Below, piece after piece: positions 38,452 to 47,434 of a DNA stretch of 48,439 nt (its first letter is position 1; every line of letters starts with the position of its first letter). Under the pieces are notes generated by a model. It was not told the DNA's origin, searched no databases, and saw nothing but the letters and a program-made list of their open reading frames with translations. The translations under genes were made by a program, and so were the position numbers. This stretch comes from Actinomadura sp. GC306 (GTDB lineage: Bacteria; Actinomycetota; Actinomycetes; Streptosporangiales; Streptosporangiaceae), in NCBI RefSeq assembly GCF_004348665.1, contig NZ_SMKM01000017.1, forward strand, positions 1-48,439. The letters run 5' to 3'.

Positions 38452-38480
38452 TTGCATCTCAAATTTCGAGACGGCAATAT
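38452..38480. promoter_or_regulatory. ndgR promoter and leuCD/ndgR operator candidate
   Basis: TCTCAAATTTCGAGA (38457-38471) is an almost perfect palindrome inside a TTGCAT-17-CAATAT promoter for ndgR, which starts six bases later without a ribosome binding site. NdgR/AreB is known to bind between these genes in Streptomyces. Confidence 0.6.
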
Positions 38481-38486
38481 CAAGAC

Positions 38487-39206
38487 ATGGACAACTCTAG
38501 CGGAGTCGGCGTACTTGACAAAGCCGTTCTCGTGCTGAACGCGCTGGAGGCGGGCCCGGCATCGCTCGCCCAGCTCGTCCAGACGACCGGGCTGGCCCGG
38601 CCCACCGCCCACCGGCTGGCCGTCGCGCTGGAGCACCACCGCCTCGTCCATCGTGACACGCAGGGCCGCTTCATCCTCGGGCCGCGGCTCGCCGAACTCG
38701 CGGTGGCCGCCGGCGAGGACCGCCTCCTCGCGATCGCCCAGCCGATCCTGGCGCAGCTGCGCGACCTGACCGGCGAGAGCGCGTCGCTGTTCCGCCGCCA
38801 GGGCGACGTGCGCGTCTGCGTGGCCGCGGCCGAGCGCACCAGCGGCCTGCGCGACACCATCCCGGTCGGCGCCGCGCTCCCGATGACGGCGGGATCGGCC
38901 GCGCAGATCCTGCTCGCCTGGGAGGAGCCGGACCGGCTGCACCGCGGGCTGCGCAACGCGAAGTTCGAGGCCACGACGCTGGCGTCCGTCCGGCGGCGGG
39001 GCTGGGCGCAGAGCGTCGGCGAGCGCGAGCAGGGCGTCGGTTCCGTGTCCGCCCCGATCCGCGGCGCGGGCGGCCGGGTGATCGCCGCGGTGTCGGTGTC
39101 GGGTCCCCTCGAACGCCTCAGCCGCTCCCCCGGCCGGCTGCACGCCGCGCCGGTCGCGGCGGCGGCCGAGAAGATCTCCGAGGGGATGCGCCGCACCGCG
39201 TCCTGA
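38487..39206 (+). CDS. ndgR: IclR-family regulator NdgR (AreB)
   Basis: IclR protein, 239 aa: N-terminal winged helix ([20 protein letters not shown]...[16 protein letters not shown]) and C-terminal effector domain with [18 protein letters not shown]. In Streptomyces the divergent orthologue controls leuCD and other amino-acid genes and links to secondary metabolism. The absence of a Shine-Dalgarno and the close -10 box suggest a leaderless mRNA. Confidence 0.94.
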   Translation: MDNSSGVGVLDKAVLVLNALEAGPASLAQLVQTTGLARPTAHRLAVALEHHRLVHRDTQGRFILGPRLAELAVAAGEDRLLAIAQPILAQLRDLTGESASLFRRQGDVRVCVAAAERTSGLRDTIPVGAALPMTAGSAAQILLAWEEPDRLHRGLRNAKFEATTLASVRRRGWAQSVGEREQGVGSVSAPIRGAGGRVIAAVSVSGPLERLSRSPGRLHAAPVAAAAEKISEGMRRTAS

Positions 39207-39235
39207 ACCGCGACAACCGCACACCGGGAGGCCGG

Positions 39236-41557
39236 ATGGACGTCGACGAGACCGCACTGCGCGAAAGGCTCGGGCGGCTCACGCTCGAACAGAAGGTCCA
39301 CCTGCTCACCGGCGACGGGTTCTGGACGCTGCGCCCCGTCCCCGAGATCGGGCTGCGGCGGATCACCATGTCGGACGGCCCGAGCGGCATCCGCGGGACG
39401 CGCTGGGACGAGCGCGACACGAGCCTGCTCTTCCCCAGCCCCACCGCGCTCGCCGCGACCTGGGACCCGGAGCTCGCCGAGCGGATCGGGCGGCTGAACG
39501 GCGTCCAGGCGCGCGAGCGGGGCGTGCACGTCCAGCTCGCGCCGACGGTGAACCTGCACCGGACCCCGCTCGGCGGGCGGCACTTCGAGAACTACTCCGA
39601 GGACCCGCTGCTCACCGCCCGCATCGGTGCCGCGTTCGTCCGGGGCGTCCAGTCCGCGGGGGTCGCGGCGACGGTGAAGCACTTCGTGGGCAACGACTCC
39701 GAGACGTCCCGGATGTCGTACGACGCGCGCATCGGCGACGACGCGCTCGAAACGCTGTACCTGCGCCCGTTCGAGGAGGCGGTGAAGGCGGGCGTGTGGG
39801 CGGTGATGGCCGCCTACAACCGGGTGAACGGCGCGTCCATGACCGAGAACCGGCCGCTGCTGACGGACGTGCTGAAGCGGCGCTGGGGCTTCGACGGCGT
39901 GGTGGTGTCGGACTGGACGGCGATCCGCTCGACCGAGGAGAGCGCCAACGCGGGCATGGACCTGGAGATGCCCGGCCTGCCGTCCAGCCCGTGGCGCGAC
40001 CGGCTCGTCCAGGCGGTGCGCGCCGGCCGGGTCGCCGAGGAGCTGATCGACGACAAGGTCCTGCGCGTGCTGCGGCTGGCGGCCCGCGTGGGGGCCCTGG
40101 AGGGCTTCGCGGAACCGCCGCCGGTGCGGACGCCCGCCGACGCCCGCGCGCGGTTGCGCGATGCCGCCGCCAGGGCGGCGGTGCTGCTCCGCAACGACGG
40201 CGTCCTGCCGCTGGCCGCCCCGCGCAGGCTCGCTCTGATCGGGCCGAACGCGGTCCGGTTCAGCGCGCAGGGCGGCGGCAGCGCCCACGTCAACCCCGAG
40301 CACGTCGTGTCGCCGGTCGAGGGGCTGCGGCGAGCGCTCGGCGACGGCACCGAGCTGACGGTGCACACCGGGGTGTATCCACATGAGCGGCTGGCGCCGG
40401 TGCCGCTCGCCCTGGTGACCGATCCCGAGACGGGTGAACGCGGTGTGCGGCTTGAGTTCCGCGACGCCGAAGGCGCCGTGCTCGGGTCCGAACTCCGGCC
40501 GGCGGCGCATTTCGTCTTCCTGGGCGGCGGGGTGCCCAGGGGCACGGCTCAGATCGTCGTGCGCGCTCGGCTGACACCGGCCGAGGACGGCGTCCACACG
40601 TTCGCCGTCACCGGGACCGGCGACTTCGAGCTGCGGGTGGACGGCACCGCCACGGACGTGACGCTGGCGCCCGGCCACGGCGACCCGGCCGAGGCGCTCA
40701 TGCGTCCGCCGGAGCACCGCGTCCCGGTGGAACTGCCGGCGGGCCGGCCGGTCACCGTCGAGCTGCGGCACACCCGCGCGCCGGGACGGTTCGCGACGGT
40801 GTTCGGCCTCGGCTACCGCGAACCGCACCTGCCTGAGGACGCCGAACTCGCCGCCGCCGTCGCCGCGGCCCGCGAAGCCGACGCGGCCGTGGTGATCGTC
40901 GGGACGAACGACGACGTGGAGAGCGAGGGCTTCGACCGGACGACCCTCGCCCTGCCCGGCCGCCAGGACGAGTTGGTCTCCGCCGTCGCCGCCGCCAACC
41001 CGCGGACGGTCGTGGTGGTGAACGCGGGCGCCCCGGTCCTGATGCCGTGGCGGGACGAGGTCGCCGCGATCCTGTGGGCGTGGCTGCCGGGCCAGGAGGG
41101 CGGTGACGCGATCGCCGACGTCCTGACCGGGGCGGCGGAACCGGGCGGGCGGCTCCCCACGACGTTCCCGGCCTCGGACGACGCCGTCCTGTCGCCCGTA
41201 CCGGCCGAGGACGGCACCCTCCGCTACTCGGAGGGGACGGCCATCGGGTACCGGCACTACGCGCCCGAGCAGATCGCGTACCCGTTCGGCCACGGCCTCG
41301 GCTACACGACGTGGGAGTACGGGCCCGTCGGCGTCGCCGGCGGGGTGGCCGAGGTGACGGTGACCAACACCGGCGGCCGTCCCGGGCGCGAGATCGTCCA
41401 GCTCTACGCCGTGTCCGGCGGGACGAAGCAGCTCGCGGGCTTCGCGGTGGCCGAGGCCGAGCCCGGCGAGTCGGTGCCGCTCCGCATCCGGCTGGACGAG
41501 CGCGCCGACCTGGCCGATGACGTCGAAATCGTCGCAACCCGGACGGACATTGGATAG
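39236..41557 (+). CDS. Glycoside hydrolase family 3 beta-glucosidase with PA14 insert
   Basis: A 773-residue GH3: substrate-binding KHF (148-150), catalytic nucleophile Asp226 in VVSDWTA, a PA14 insertion at about residues 395-510 (GVHTFAVTGTGDFELRVDG), the second alpha/beta domain with AVVIVGTNDDVESEGFDRTTL, and a fibronectin-type C-terminus (YPFGHGLGYTTWEY). No signal peptide, so it acts on imported oligosaccharides. ATG, 29 bases after ndgR. Confidence 0.93.
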   Translation: MDVDETALRERLGRLTLEQKVHLLTGDGFWTLRPVPEIGLRRITMSDGPSGIRGTRWDERDTSLLFPSPTALAATWDPELAERIGRLNGVQARERGVHVQLAPTVNLHRTPLGGRHFENYSEDPLLTARIGAAFVRGVQSAGVAATVKHFVGNDSETSRMSYDARIGDDALETLYLRPFEEAVKAGVWAVMAAYNRVNGASMTENRPLLTDVLKRRWGFDGVVVSDWTAIRSTEESANAGMDLEMPGLPSSPWRDRLVQAVRAGRVAEELIDDKVLRVLRLAARVGALEGFAEPPPVRTPADARARLRDAAARAAVLLRNDGVLPLAAPRRLALIGPNAVRFSAQGGGSAHVNPEHVVSPVEGLRRALGDGTELTVHTGVYPHERLAPVPLALVTDPETGERGVRLEFRDAEGAVLGSELRPAAHFVFLGGGVPRGTAQIVVRARLTPAEDGVHTFAVTGTGDFELRVDGTATDVTLAPGHGDPAEALMRPPEHRVPVELPAGRPVTVELRHTRAPGRFATVFGLGYREPHLPEDAELAAAVAAAREADAAVVIVGTNDDVESEGFDRTTLALPGRQDELVSAVAAANPRTVVVVNAGAPVLMPWRDEVAAILWAWLPGQEGGDAIADVLTGAAEPGGRLPTTFPASDDAVLSPVPAEDGTLRYSEGTAIGYRHYAPEQIAYPFGHGLGYTTWEYGPVGVAGGVAEVTVTNTGGRPGREIVQLYAVSGGTKQLAGFAVAEAEPGESVPLRIRLDERADLADDVEIVATRTDIG

Positions 41558-41618
41558 TGCCGGTATCCGGGCGGCACACCCGGATAGCGTTGAACGTCCG
41601 GTCGAGAAGGGTACGGCG

Positions 41619-42248
41619 GTGCAGATCTCCGAGCTCAGCGATCGCAGCGGCCTGACGGTCCAGACGATCAAGTTCTACATCCGGGAGGGCCTGCTCCCGA
41701 AGGGCTCGGCGGTGAGCGCGACGCGCGCGGAGTACGGCGCGCGGCATCTGGAGCGGCTGCGGCTGATCAGCGCCCTGCGCGACGTCGGCGACCTCCCGGT
41801 CTCGGCGATCCAGCAGATCATCGCGGCCATCGAGGACGACCGCGTCAGCCTGCACGAGCTGTTCGGCACCACGCAGTACGCCATCGGCCCGCACGTCGCG
41901 TCGCCGCAGGACCCGCACTGGCGCGCCGCCCGCGAGGACGTGGACGCGCTCGTCCGCGAGCTCGGCTGGACCGTCGGCGACCGCGCCCCCGCCCGCGACC
42001 TGCTCGCCCACACGTTCGTGGCGCTGCGCCGGCTCGGCTTCCCGATCACCCTCCGCGACCTGCGCCCGTACGTGAACGCCGCGGCCGAGATCGCCGAGCA
42101 CGAGATCGACCGGGTCGCCGAGGGGACGCCGCGCGCCCGCGCGGTGCATTCGCTGCTGGTCTCGACCGTCCTGTACGAGCAGGTGCTGACCGCCCTGCAC
42201 CGGCTCGCGCAGGAGGACGCCTCGTCCCGCCGGTTCGGCCGGCACTGA
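41619..42248 (+). CDS. MerR-family transcriptional regulator
   Basis: N-terminal MerR helix-turn-helix with VQISELSDRSGLTVQTIKFYIREGLLP, then a dimerisation helix and a long helical effector domain. No cysteine ligand cluster, so not a metal sensor. GTG start, 209 aa, 61 bases after the beta-glucosidase. Confidence 0.88.
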   Translation: MQISELSDRSGLTVQTIKFYIREGLLPKGSAVSATRAEYGARHLERLRLISALRDVGDLPVSAIQQIIAAIEDDRVSLHELFGTTQYAIGPHVASPQDPHWRAAREDVDALVRELGWTVGDRAPARDLLAHTFVALRRLGFPITLRDLRPYVNAAAEIAEHEIDRVAEGTPRARAVHSLLVSTVLYEQVLTALHRLAQEDASSRRFGRH

Positions 42249-42377
42249 GCCGTTCCCTCCCATGCGGGGCACGCATGACTGCCGTGCGAAGCCTTCGCTG
42301 GTGGCATGGCCGCCCGGCCCTTAGCGTCTGTCACGCCACCTCATCGCATCCGCGGCACCCGCCTGGAGGGCGTATTC

Positions 42378-42773
42378 ATGCGCGTCAAGATCGGCAATCC
42401 CGAGACCGTCCCCGCACCGCCGAACACCGCCTACTCGCACACCGCCTACGTCACACAGGGCCCGATGCTGTACGTGTCGGGGCAGATCGCCCTGGACGAG
42501 AACGGGGACATGGACGCCCCAGGCGACATCACCCGCCAGTCCGAGGTGATCTTCTCGCTACTGGAGCGGATCCTCGCCGCGCACGGCGCCGGCTTCGAGG
42601 ACGTCGTCAACATCCGCTCCTTCCTCACCGACCTCGACCTGCGCATGGGGTACGGGACCGTCCGCCAGAAGTACTTCACCGGCCCGCCGCCCACCAGCAC
42701 GACCGTAGAGGTGCCCCGCCTCTTCCACCCGGACGCCCTGCTGGAAGTCGAGATCATCGCAGCAGTCCCCTAA
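42378..42773 (+). CDS. RidA-family (YjgF) deaminase
   Basis: A 131-residue RidA: ends of the fold at AYSHTAYVTQGPMLYVSGQIALDENG and the segment RIRSFL-like VNIRSFLTDLD. RidA removes reactive enamine/imine intermediates. The catalytic Arg of the strict RidA subfamily would be expected near the C-terminal third; VEVPRLFHPDALLEVEIIA contains Arg in the right place. ATG with GGAGGG upstream. Confidence 0.85.
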   Translation: MRVKIGNPETVPAPPNTAYSHTAYVTQGPMLYVSGQIALDENGDMDAPGDITRQSEVIFSLLERILAAHGAGFEDVVNIRSFLTDLDLRMGYGTVRQKYFTGPPPTSTTVEVPRLFHPDALLEVEIIAAVP

Positions 42774-42788
42774 CGCGGCCCCCCGGGT

Positions 42789-42802
42789 GCGTTCACTTGC
42801 GG
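42789..42802 (+). repeat. Partial copy of the hairpin arm
   Basis: GCGTTCACTTGCGG is identical to 35224-35237, but the following bases diverge and no right arm is present. It lies between the convergent RidA and LysR genes, and looks like a decayed copy. Confidence 0.5.
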
Positions 42803-42822
42803 GCGGCGGGTTGGGCGTCGCG

Positions 42823-43734
42823 CTAGGAGCTGAGGGCGCTGGCCGTGTCTCGTAGGTCCGCTAGGAACGCCGTCACCGGTGGGGATCTGCGTGCATGGCG
42901 GCCCACCGCCGCGTAGACGGACCGGCGCGGCGTGTCGGAGGCCACCGCGCGCAGCACCACCCCCTCCCGGGCCGCCGCCGACGCGGCGAGGGAGGGGACG
43001 AGGGTCACGCCGAACCCCTCCGCGACCAGGCCCAGCTTGGAGATCCACTCCGCGACCCGCAGCGGGGTCTGCGGGACGAACCCGGCGGTCTCGCAGCGGG
43101 CGCGCAGCGCCGCGACGGCATCGGGGTCGTCGGCCACGATCCACGCCTCGTCCACGAGGTCGCCGAGCGCGACGCGGCCGCGGGCGGCGAGCCGGTGCCC
43201 GCTCGGCAGCGCGACGAGCAGCGCGTCGTCGGCCAGCGCGACCAGGTCGTCGGCGGCGATCGCCGGGAGCTTGTACGTGCTGACCACGGCCAGGTCGAGG
43301 TCGCCCGCCTCCAGCATCGGCAGCAGCCGCTCGGTCGTGCCCTCCCGCAGCACGGGGCGGACCCCGGGATGGCGGGTGCGGAACCGGGCGAGCGCGCGGG
43401 GCACCAGCGCGGCGTTCGCGGTGGGGAACGCGCCGATCCGCAGCGTCCCGGTGTCGAGGCGGCGCAGCCCGTCCAGGGCGCGGGCGGTCTCGGCGAGCCG
43501 GTCCAGGAGGGCGCGGGCGTGCGGGAGCAGGTGCTCCCCAGCGGGCGTCGGGCGCACGCCCCGGGCGCCGCGGGCGAACAGTTCCACGCCGCACACGTCC
43601 TCCAGCGCCGCGATCTGCCGGGACACGGCCGACTGCGTGTAGCCCTCCGCGGCCGCGGCGGCGGTGAACGAGCCGAGGTCGGCGACGGCCACGAACGTCC
43701 GCAGCAGGACCGGATCGAGGGCTTCGGCGCGCAC
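42823..43734 (-). CDS. LysR-family transcriptional regulator
   Basis: Winged helix at residues 7-66 (LLRTFVAVADLGSFTAAAA, TQSAVSRQIAALE) and a periplasmic-binding-like effector domain; 303 aa. GTG start (VRAEALDPVLLRTF). Divergent from the SAM hydrolase gene by 36 bases, so LysR probably acts on that promoter as well as its own. Confidence 0.92.
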   Translation of the reverse strand: MRAEALDPVLLRTFVAVADLGSFTAAAAAEGYTQSAVSRQIAALEDVCGVELFARGARGVRPTPAGEHLLPHARALLDRLAETARALDGLRRLDTGTLRIGAFPTANAALVPRALARFRTRHPGVRPVLREGTTERLLPMLEAGDLDLAVVSTYKLPAIAADDLVALADDALLVALPSGHRLAARGRVALGDLVDEAWIVADDPDAVAALRARCETAGFVPQTPLRVAEWISKLGLVAEGFGVTLVPSLAASAAAREGVVLRAVASDTPRRSVYAAVGRHARRSPPVTAFLADLRDTASALSS

Positions 43735-43770
43735 GGACGCAGCATACGAGGGCCCGGTAGGGTCGCCTGC

Positions 43771-44586
43771 ATGCCGGAGAGCCGTCCGTTCGTCAGCCTG
43801 GCGACCGACTTCGGCGCCGCCTACACCGCGATCTGCGCGGGGGTCGTGTACACGATCGCGCCCGCCGCGAACGTGCTCGTGCTGAGCGACGAGATCACGC
43901 CGTTCGGCGTCCGGGAGGGCGCGATGCTGCTCCGCCAGGCGCTGCCGTACATGCCGTCCGGGATCCATGTGGGGATCGTGGATCCCGGGGTGGGCACGTC
44001 CCGGCGACCCGTGGCGATCGAGACCGGCCGGGGGGACGTGCTGGTCGGGCCGGACAACGGCCTGCTGGTCCCTGCCGCAGAGGCGCTGGGCGGCGTGGTC
44101 CGGGCGCACGTCCTGGAGGACGCGGCGTACCGGCTGCCGGCGGTGTCCACCTCGTTCCACGGGCGGGACGTCTTCTCCCCCGCCGCCGGGCACCTCGCCG
44201 CCGGTGTGAGCGTGGCGGACTTCGGGCCGGCGGTCGAGCCGCTGCCACTGGACGTCCCGCCGCCGGTCGTGGGCGAGGGAGAGCTGACCGCGCCCGTCCT
44301 CTACGGCGACCGGTTCGGGAGCCTGGTCCTCGGGGCGAGTCCCGGCGACCTGACCGCCGCGTTCGGTCCCCTCCCCTACGGGACGCCCCTGGACGTCGTG
44401 TGGGCCGCCCCCGCGCCCGGGTCCGCCCGGGTCACGTATGAGGAGACCTTCGGCGGCGCGGCTCCGGGTGAGCCCCTCGTCTGGATCGACTCGTCCGGAC
44501 TGGTCGGCCTCGCGGTCAACCAGGGCTCCGCCGTCGACGCCCTGGGCCTGGCCGGTGTGGAGACCGTCACCCTGCGCCGCGCCTAG
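43771..44586 (+). CDS. S-adenosyl-L-methionine hydrolase (DUF62 family)
   Basis: DUF62 enzymes cleave SAM to adenosine and methionine with water. Signature segments: VSLATDFGAAYTAICAG, GIHVGIVDPGVGTSRRPVA, GPDNGLLVPAAEAL and the C-terminal GLAVNQGSA. Residues fit hydroxide adenosyltransferase; fluorinase-type features are not obvious. A TAGGGT box seven bases before the ATG suggests a leaderless mRNA. 271 aa. The Nudix gene follows at 28 bases. Confidence 0.9.
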   Translation: MPESRPFVSLATDFGAAYTAICAGVVYTIAPAANVLVLSDEITPFGVREGAMLLRQALPYMPSGIHVGIVDPGVGTSRRPVAIETGRGDVLVGPDNGLLVPAAEALGGVVRAHVLEDAAYRLPAVSTSFHGRDVFSPAAGHLAAGVSVADFGPAVEPLPLDVPPPVVGEGELTAPVLYGDRFGSLVLGASPGDLTAAFGPLPYGTPLDVVWAAPAPGSARVTYEETFGGAAPGEPLVWIDSSGLVGLAVNQGSAVDALGLAGVETVTLRRA

Positions 44587-44614
44587 GACCGTCCTCTGCG
44601 GGAGACTCGTCGCC

Positions 44615-45013
44615 GTGGAGGATCTCGATGTGGTCGCCTGGGTCCAGGTGTCGGGCGACCGGATGCTGGCCGTCCGCTCCCATGGCCGCGACCTGCTGTA
44701 TCTGCCCGGCGGCAAGCGGGAGCCGGGCGAGGACGACTGGTCGGCCCTGTCCCGTGAGGTGCGCGAGGAACTCGGCCTGGAACTCGACCGGACGTCGTTC
44801 CGGGAGCTGGGCGTCGTCCGCGCGCCGGCCCACGACCAGCCGGACTTCACCCACGTGCGCATGGCGTGCTTCACCGCCGGCCACCGGGGGACGATGGCCC
44901 CCGCCGGGGAGGTCGACGAGTACGTCTACGTCGGGCGTGCCGAACGCCACCTCCTGGCCCCGGCGTCCCAGGCGGCACTGGACCTCGCCACAGATAACGG
45001 GCTGCTGGCCTGA
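44615..45013 (+). CDS. Nudix hydrolase
   Basis: Nudix box GKREPGEDDWSALSREVREE, then LGL, fully conserved (G-x5-E-x7-REVxEELGL). 132 aa from GTG. Substrate class not recognisable; a pyrophosphate of a nucleoside derivative is expected from the family. Confidence 0.88.
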   Translation: MEDLDVVAWVQVSGDRMLAVRSHGRDLLYLPGGKREPGEDDWSALSREVREELGLELDRTSFRELGVVRAPAHDQPDFTHVRMACFTAGHRGTMAPAGEVDEYVYVGRAERHLLAPASQAALDLATDNGLLA

Positions 45014-45177
45014 CGGGTCACGCAAGGCCCGAAACCCCTTACCGCGCAGTACCGGACGGACCGTTAGCCATGCTGACATCGACCGCTAATGCGCTGTAAA
45101 CATCCCCCGGATCGACATATCCGCAGGTGAACCTACTAGGATGCCGCGATCAGTCAGAACGCTTACGGGGGGACCGT

Positions 45178-46032
45178 ATGGCAGAGGTCCATCACTTTTC
45201 CTACGGGCTGCTCACACCGGTGATCGCCTACCTCATGTCGGTCGTCGGGTCGCTGCTCGGCCTCCTGTGCACGGCCCGCGCGCGGGCCGCCACCGGCCGC
45301 TCGCGCGCCTCCTGGCTGGGGCTCGCGGCCCTGGCCATCGGCGGCACCGGCATCTGGGTCATGCACTTCGTCGCGATGCTCGGCTTCACCGTCGAGGGCC
45401 ACGAGATCCGCTACGACGTGCCGCTCACGCTGCTGAGCTGCCTGACCGCGATCGCGGTCGTCGCGATCGGGCTGTTCATCGTCGGGTTCGCCGGCGCCCG
45501 CACACCCATGATCATCGTGGGCGGCCTCATCATGGGCGCGGGCGTGGCGAGCATGCACTACACCGGCATGATGGCCATGAACATGGCCGGGCACGTCGCG
45601 TACCAGCCCGTCCTGGTCGGCCTGTCCGTGCTGATCGCGCTCGGGGCGGCCACCGCGGCCCTGTGGTTCAGCCTCAGCGTCAAGGGCATGTGGGCGACTA
45701 CCGGAGCCGCCGCGGTCATGGGCCTCGCGGTGGCCGGCATGCACTACACCGGCATGGCGGCGATGCGGGTCACCATGCACGAGGACATGGCGGCCCCGAC
45801 CGGCGCCCGCCCCATCGACTTCCTGCTGCCGCTGCTGGGCGGCGTCGGCGCCGTGTCGATCATCCTGCTGATCATCATCGCGATGGCGCCGAGCGAGGAG
45901 GAGATGCGGATCGAGGCCGAGCTGCACGAGCGCATCCAGGCCCGGCAGCGCGGCGAGGTCCCGCGCCCGCGGACCGAGTCCATCGCGCCGCCGCCCGGCC
46001 GCAACGCCGGCCAGTGGTTCGACGGCCGCTGA
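45178..46032 (+). CDS. MHYT-domain membrane sensor
   Basis: A 284-residue membrane protein with seven hydrophobic segments and three M-H-x-x-x-M motifs: MHFVAM, MHYTGM and MHYTGM, the metal/gas-sensing MHYT arrangement. No GGDEF, EAL or kinase domain follows, only a 45-residue charged tail. It may bind copper or an O2/NO/CO ligand and pass a signal by contact. ATG with GGGGGGA upstream; a TAGGAT box lies 36 bases before it. Confidence 0.9.
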   Translation: MAEVHHFSYGLLTPVIAYLMSVVGSLLGLLCTARARAATGRSRASWLGLAALAIGGTGIWVMHFVAMLGFTVEGHEIRYDVPLTLLSCLTAIAVVAIGLFIVGFAGARTPMIIVGGLIMGAGVASMHYTGMMAMNMAGHVAYQPVLVGLSVLIALGAATAALWFSLSVKGMWATTGAAAVMGLAVAGMHYTGMAAMRVTMHEDMAAPTGARPIDFLLPLLGGVGAVSIILLIIIAMAPSEEEMRIEAELHERIQARQRGEVPRPRTESIAPPPGRNAGQWFDGR

Positions 46033-46040
46033 CGGTCCCC

Positions 46041-46080
46041 GCGGCGCGGCGGCCCGGAACTCCGGGCACCGCCGCGCCGC
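46041..46080. terminator. Bidirectional terminator
   Basis: A 12-bp arm GCGGCGCGGCGG and its complement enclose an inner CCCGG/CCGGG stem. Located between the convergent MHYT and XRE genes. Confidence 0.88.
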
Positions 46081-46098
46081 ACCGCGTTCCGCCCCGGG

Positions 46099-46599
46099 TC
46101 AGGCGCTCGCCTCGCCGGGCTTCGCGCGCTCCGGGCGGTGCCCGCGGTCGTTGCCTTCGCTCCGCCGCCGGTCGGCGGCCGCCGCGGCGAGGATCATCTC
46201 GTCCACGACCCACCGCGCCTCCGGGGACAGGTCGACGAGGGCGCGCAGCACCTCGGGCCTGATGACGCCGCGCTCCACGTCGCGGCGCAGCGCCTTGAGC
46301 GTGAGGTCGTCGCCGATGGGGTCGGACTCCTCGGGGAAGCCGAAGAACCCGATCGGCACCCCGAAGAACGTGGCGAGCGCGGTGAGCGTCTTGAGCTGCG
46401 GGTTCTCCTGGCGTCCCGTGCGCAGCTTCCACACCGTGGTGGACGAGATGTCCGCGCCGGTCGCACGGGCGATGGCCGCGGCCGTCTCCACGTTGTTGCG
46501 CGGCGGCCCCGCGTGGGCCGGCCACAGGTTCCGGATCAGCCACTCGACCTTCTCGGCCAGCGACGCCCCCGGCGGCACCTCGTCCGTGCGATCGCGCAT
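46099..46599 (-). CDS. EspR-like XRE-family DNA-binding protein
   Basis: A 166-residue protein with an XRE helix-turn-helix centred on ISSTTVWKLRTGRQENP and a following all-helical region (LTALATFFGVPIGFFG, RALVDLSPEARWVVDEM) resembling EspR, which organises DNA for ESX control in mycobacteria. The C-terminus is basic and disordered. ATG with GAGGAGA upstream. Confidence 0.78.
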   Translation of the reverse strand: MRDRTDEVPPGASLAEKVEWLIRNLWPAHAGPPRNNVETAAAIARATGADISSTTVWKLRTGRQENPQLKTLTALATFFGVPIGFFGFPEESDPIGDDLTLKALRRDVERGVIRPEVLRALVDLSPEARWVVDEMILAAAAADRRRSEGNDRGHRPERAKPGEASA

Positions 46600-46724
46600 C
46601 GTTCTCCTCTCAGCGACCTCAGTGACTTTAGTTGACTACGGCGGCGCCACCGGGCCAATGACACGCCGCTCCCTCTCAGGTCCCGAGTGCCCTCCCTCTC
46701 CGCGGTGAACTTCGCCAAGAGGCA

Positions 46725-46753
46725 TTGCAAAGGGTCTTTGCAACTTCTAGCGT
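46725..46753 (+). promoter_or_regulatory. Palindromic operator over the arsR promoter
   Basis: TTGCAAAGGGTCTTTGCAA (46725-46743) has perfect eight-base arms. TTGCAA doubles as a -35 box, 17 bases before -10 TAGCGT (46748-46753). The ATG follows seven bases later, so the message is probably leaderless and self-repressed. Confidence 0.75.
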
Positions 46754-46760
46754 CCGGGGC

Positions 46761-47321
46761 ATGAAGGAACGGCCGGTCCCCGAGACGATCACCGATCCGC
46801 AGCAGGTGCGGCTGCTCGCCCACCCGCTGCGGCGGCGGATCGCCGAGATCATGCGGCGCGGTCCCGTCTCGTCCACGACCCTGGCGCGCGAACTCGGCCA
46901 GAGCACCGGCTCGACGAGCTACCACCTGCGGCAGCTCGCCAAGTACGGCTTCGTGGAGGAGGTGCCGGAGCGGGCGCGCGGCCGGGAGCGCTGGTGGCGG
47001 GCGGTCCCCGCCGACCGCCGCATCCCGCCGCGCCGGGAGCAGTCACCGGAGATGCGCGCGGCGGTCGACGAGGTCACCCGCCTGGAGTTCGCCAACGAAC
47101 TCGACATGCTCGACCGCTACCTGCGGGAACGCGACGACATGGGGCCCTGGGCCGACGCCCTGCTCTTCTCGTTCTCCACCGTCACGCTGACGCCGGAGCA
47201 GATACGCCCCTTCTTCGAGGAGTACATCGCGCTCATCTACCGCTACAAGCGCGCCGACGACGACCCGCCGCCGGACGCGCGCACCCTCCACGCCAGGTTC
47301 CTGGCGTTCCCGGAGGTCTAG
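46761..47321 (+). CDS. ArsR-like winged-helix regulator
   Basis: A 186-residue protein with an N-terminal ArsR/GntR-type winged helix (LLAHPLRRRIAEIMRRGPVS, SYHLRQLAKYGFVEE) and a helical C-terminal domain of unknown ligand. It has no metal-binding cysteine set. Placed 113 bases before the MMPL transporter, which it may control along with itself. Confidence 0.88.
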   Translation: MKERPVPETITDPQQVRLLAHPLRRRIAEIMRRGPVSSTTLARELGQSTGSTSYHLRQLAKYGFVEEVPERARGRERWWRAVPADRRIPPRREQSPEMRAAVDEVTRLEFANELDMLDRYLRERDDMGPWADALLFSFSTVTLTPEQIRPFFEEYIALIYRYKRADDDPPPDARTLHARFLAFPEV

Positions 47322-47329
47322 AGCCCGGA

Positions 47330-47351
47330 CCGCCGAGTTGCCGCTCGGCGG
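47330..47351 (+). terminator. Hairpin after the ArsR-like gene
   Basis: CCGCCGAG and CTCGGCGG surround a 6-base loop, nine bases after the stop codon; could attenuate read-through into the MMPL gene. Confidence 0.55.
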
Positions 47352-47434
47352 CCCGGACGGGCGGAGGCCCGTATCACCACGCCTGACGGCGTGTTCGCAC
47401 GCAACACGAGTCCCCCACAGAGAGGAGAGCACCG

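Noticed and set aside
38480..41671. Minus-strand frame of 1063 codons opposite ndgR and the beta-glucosidase
   Set aside because: Shadow of two well-recognised genes on the plus strand.
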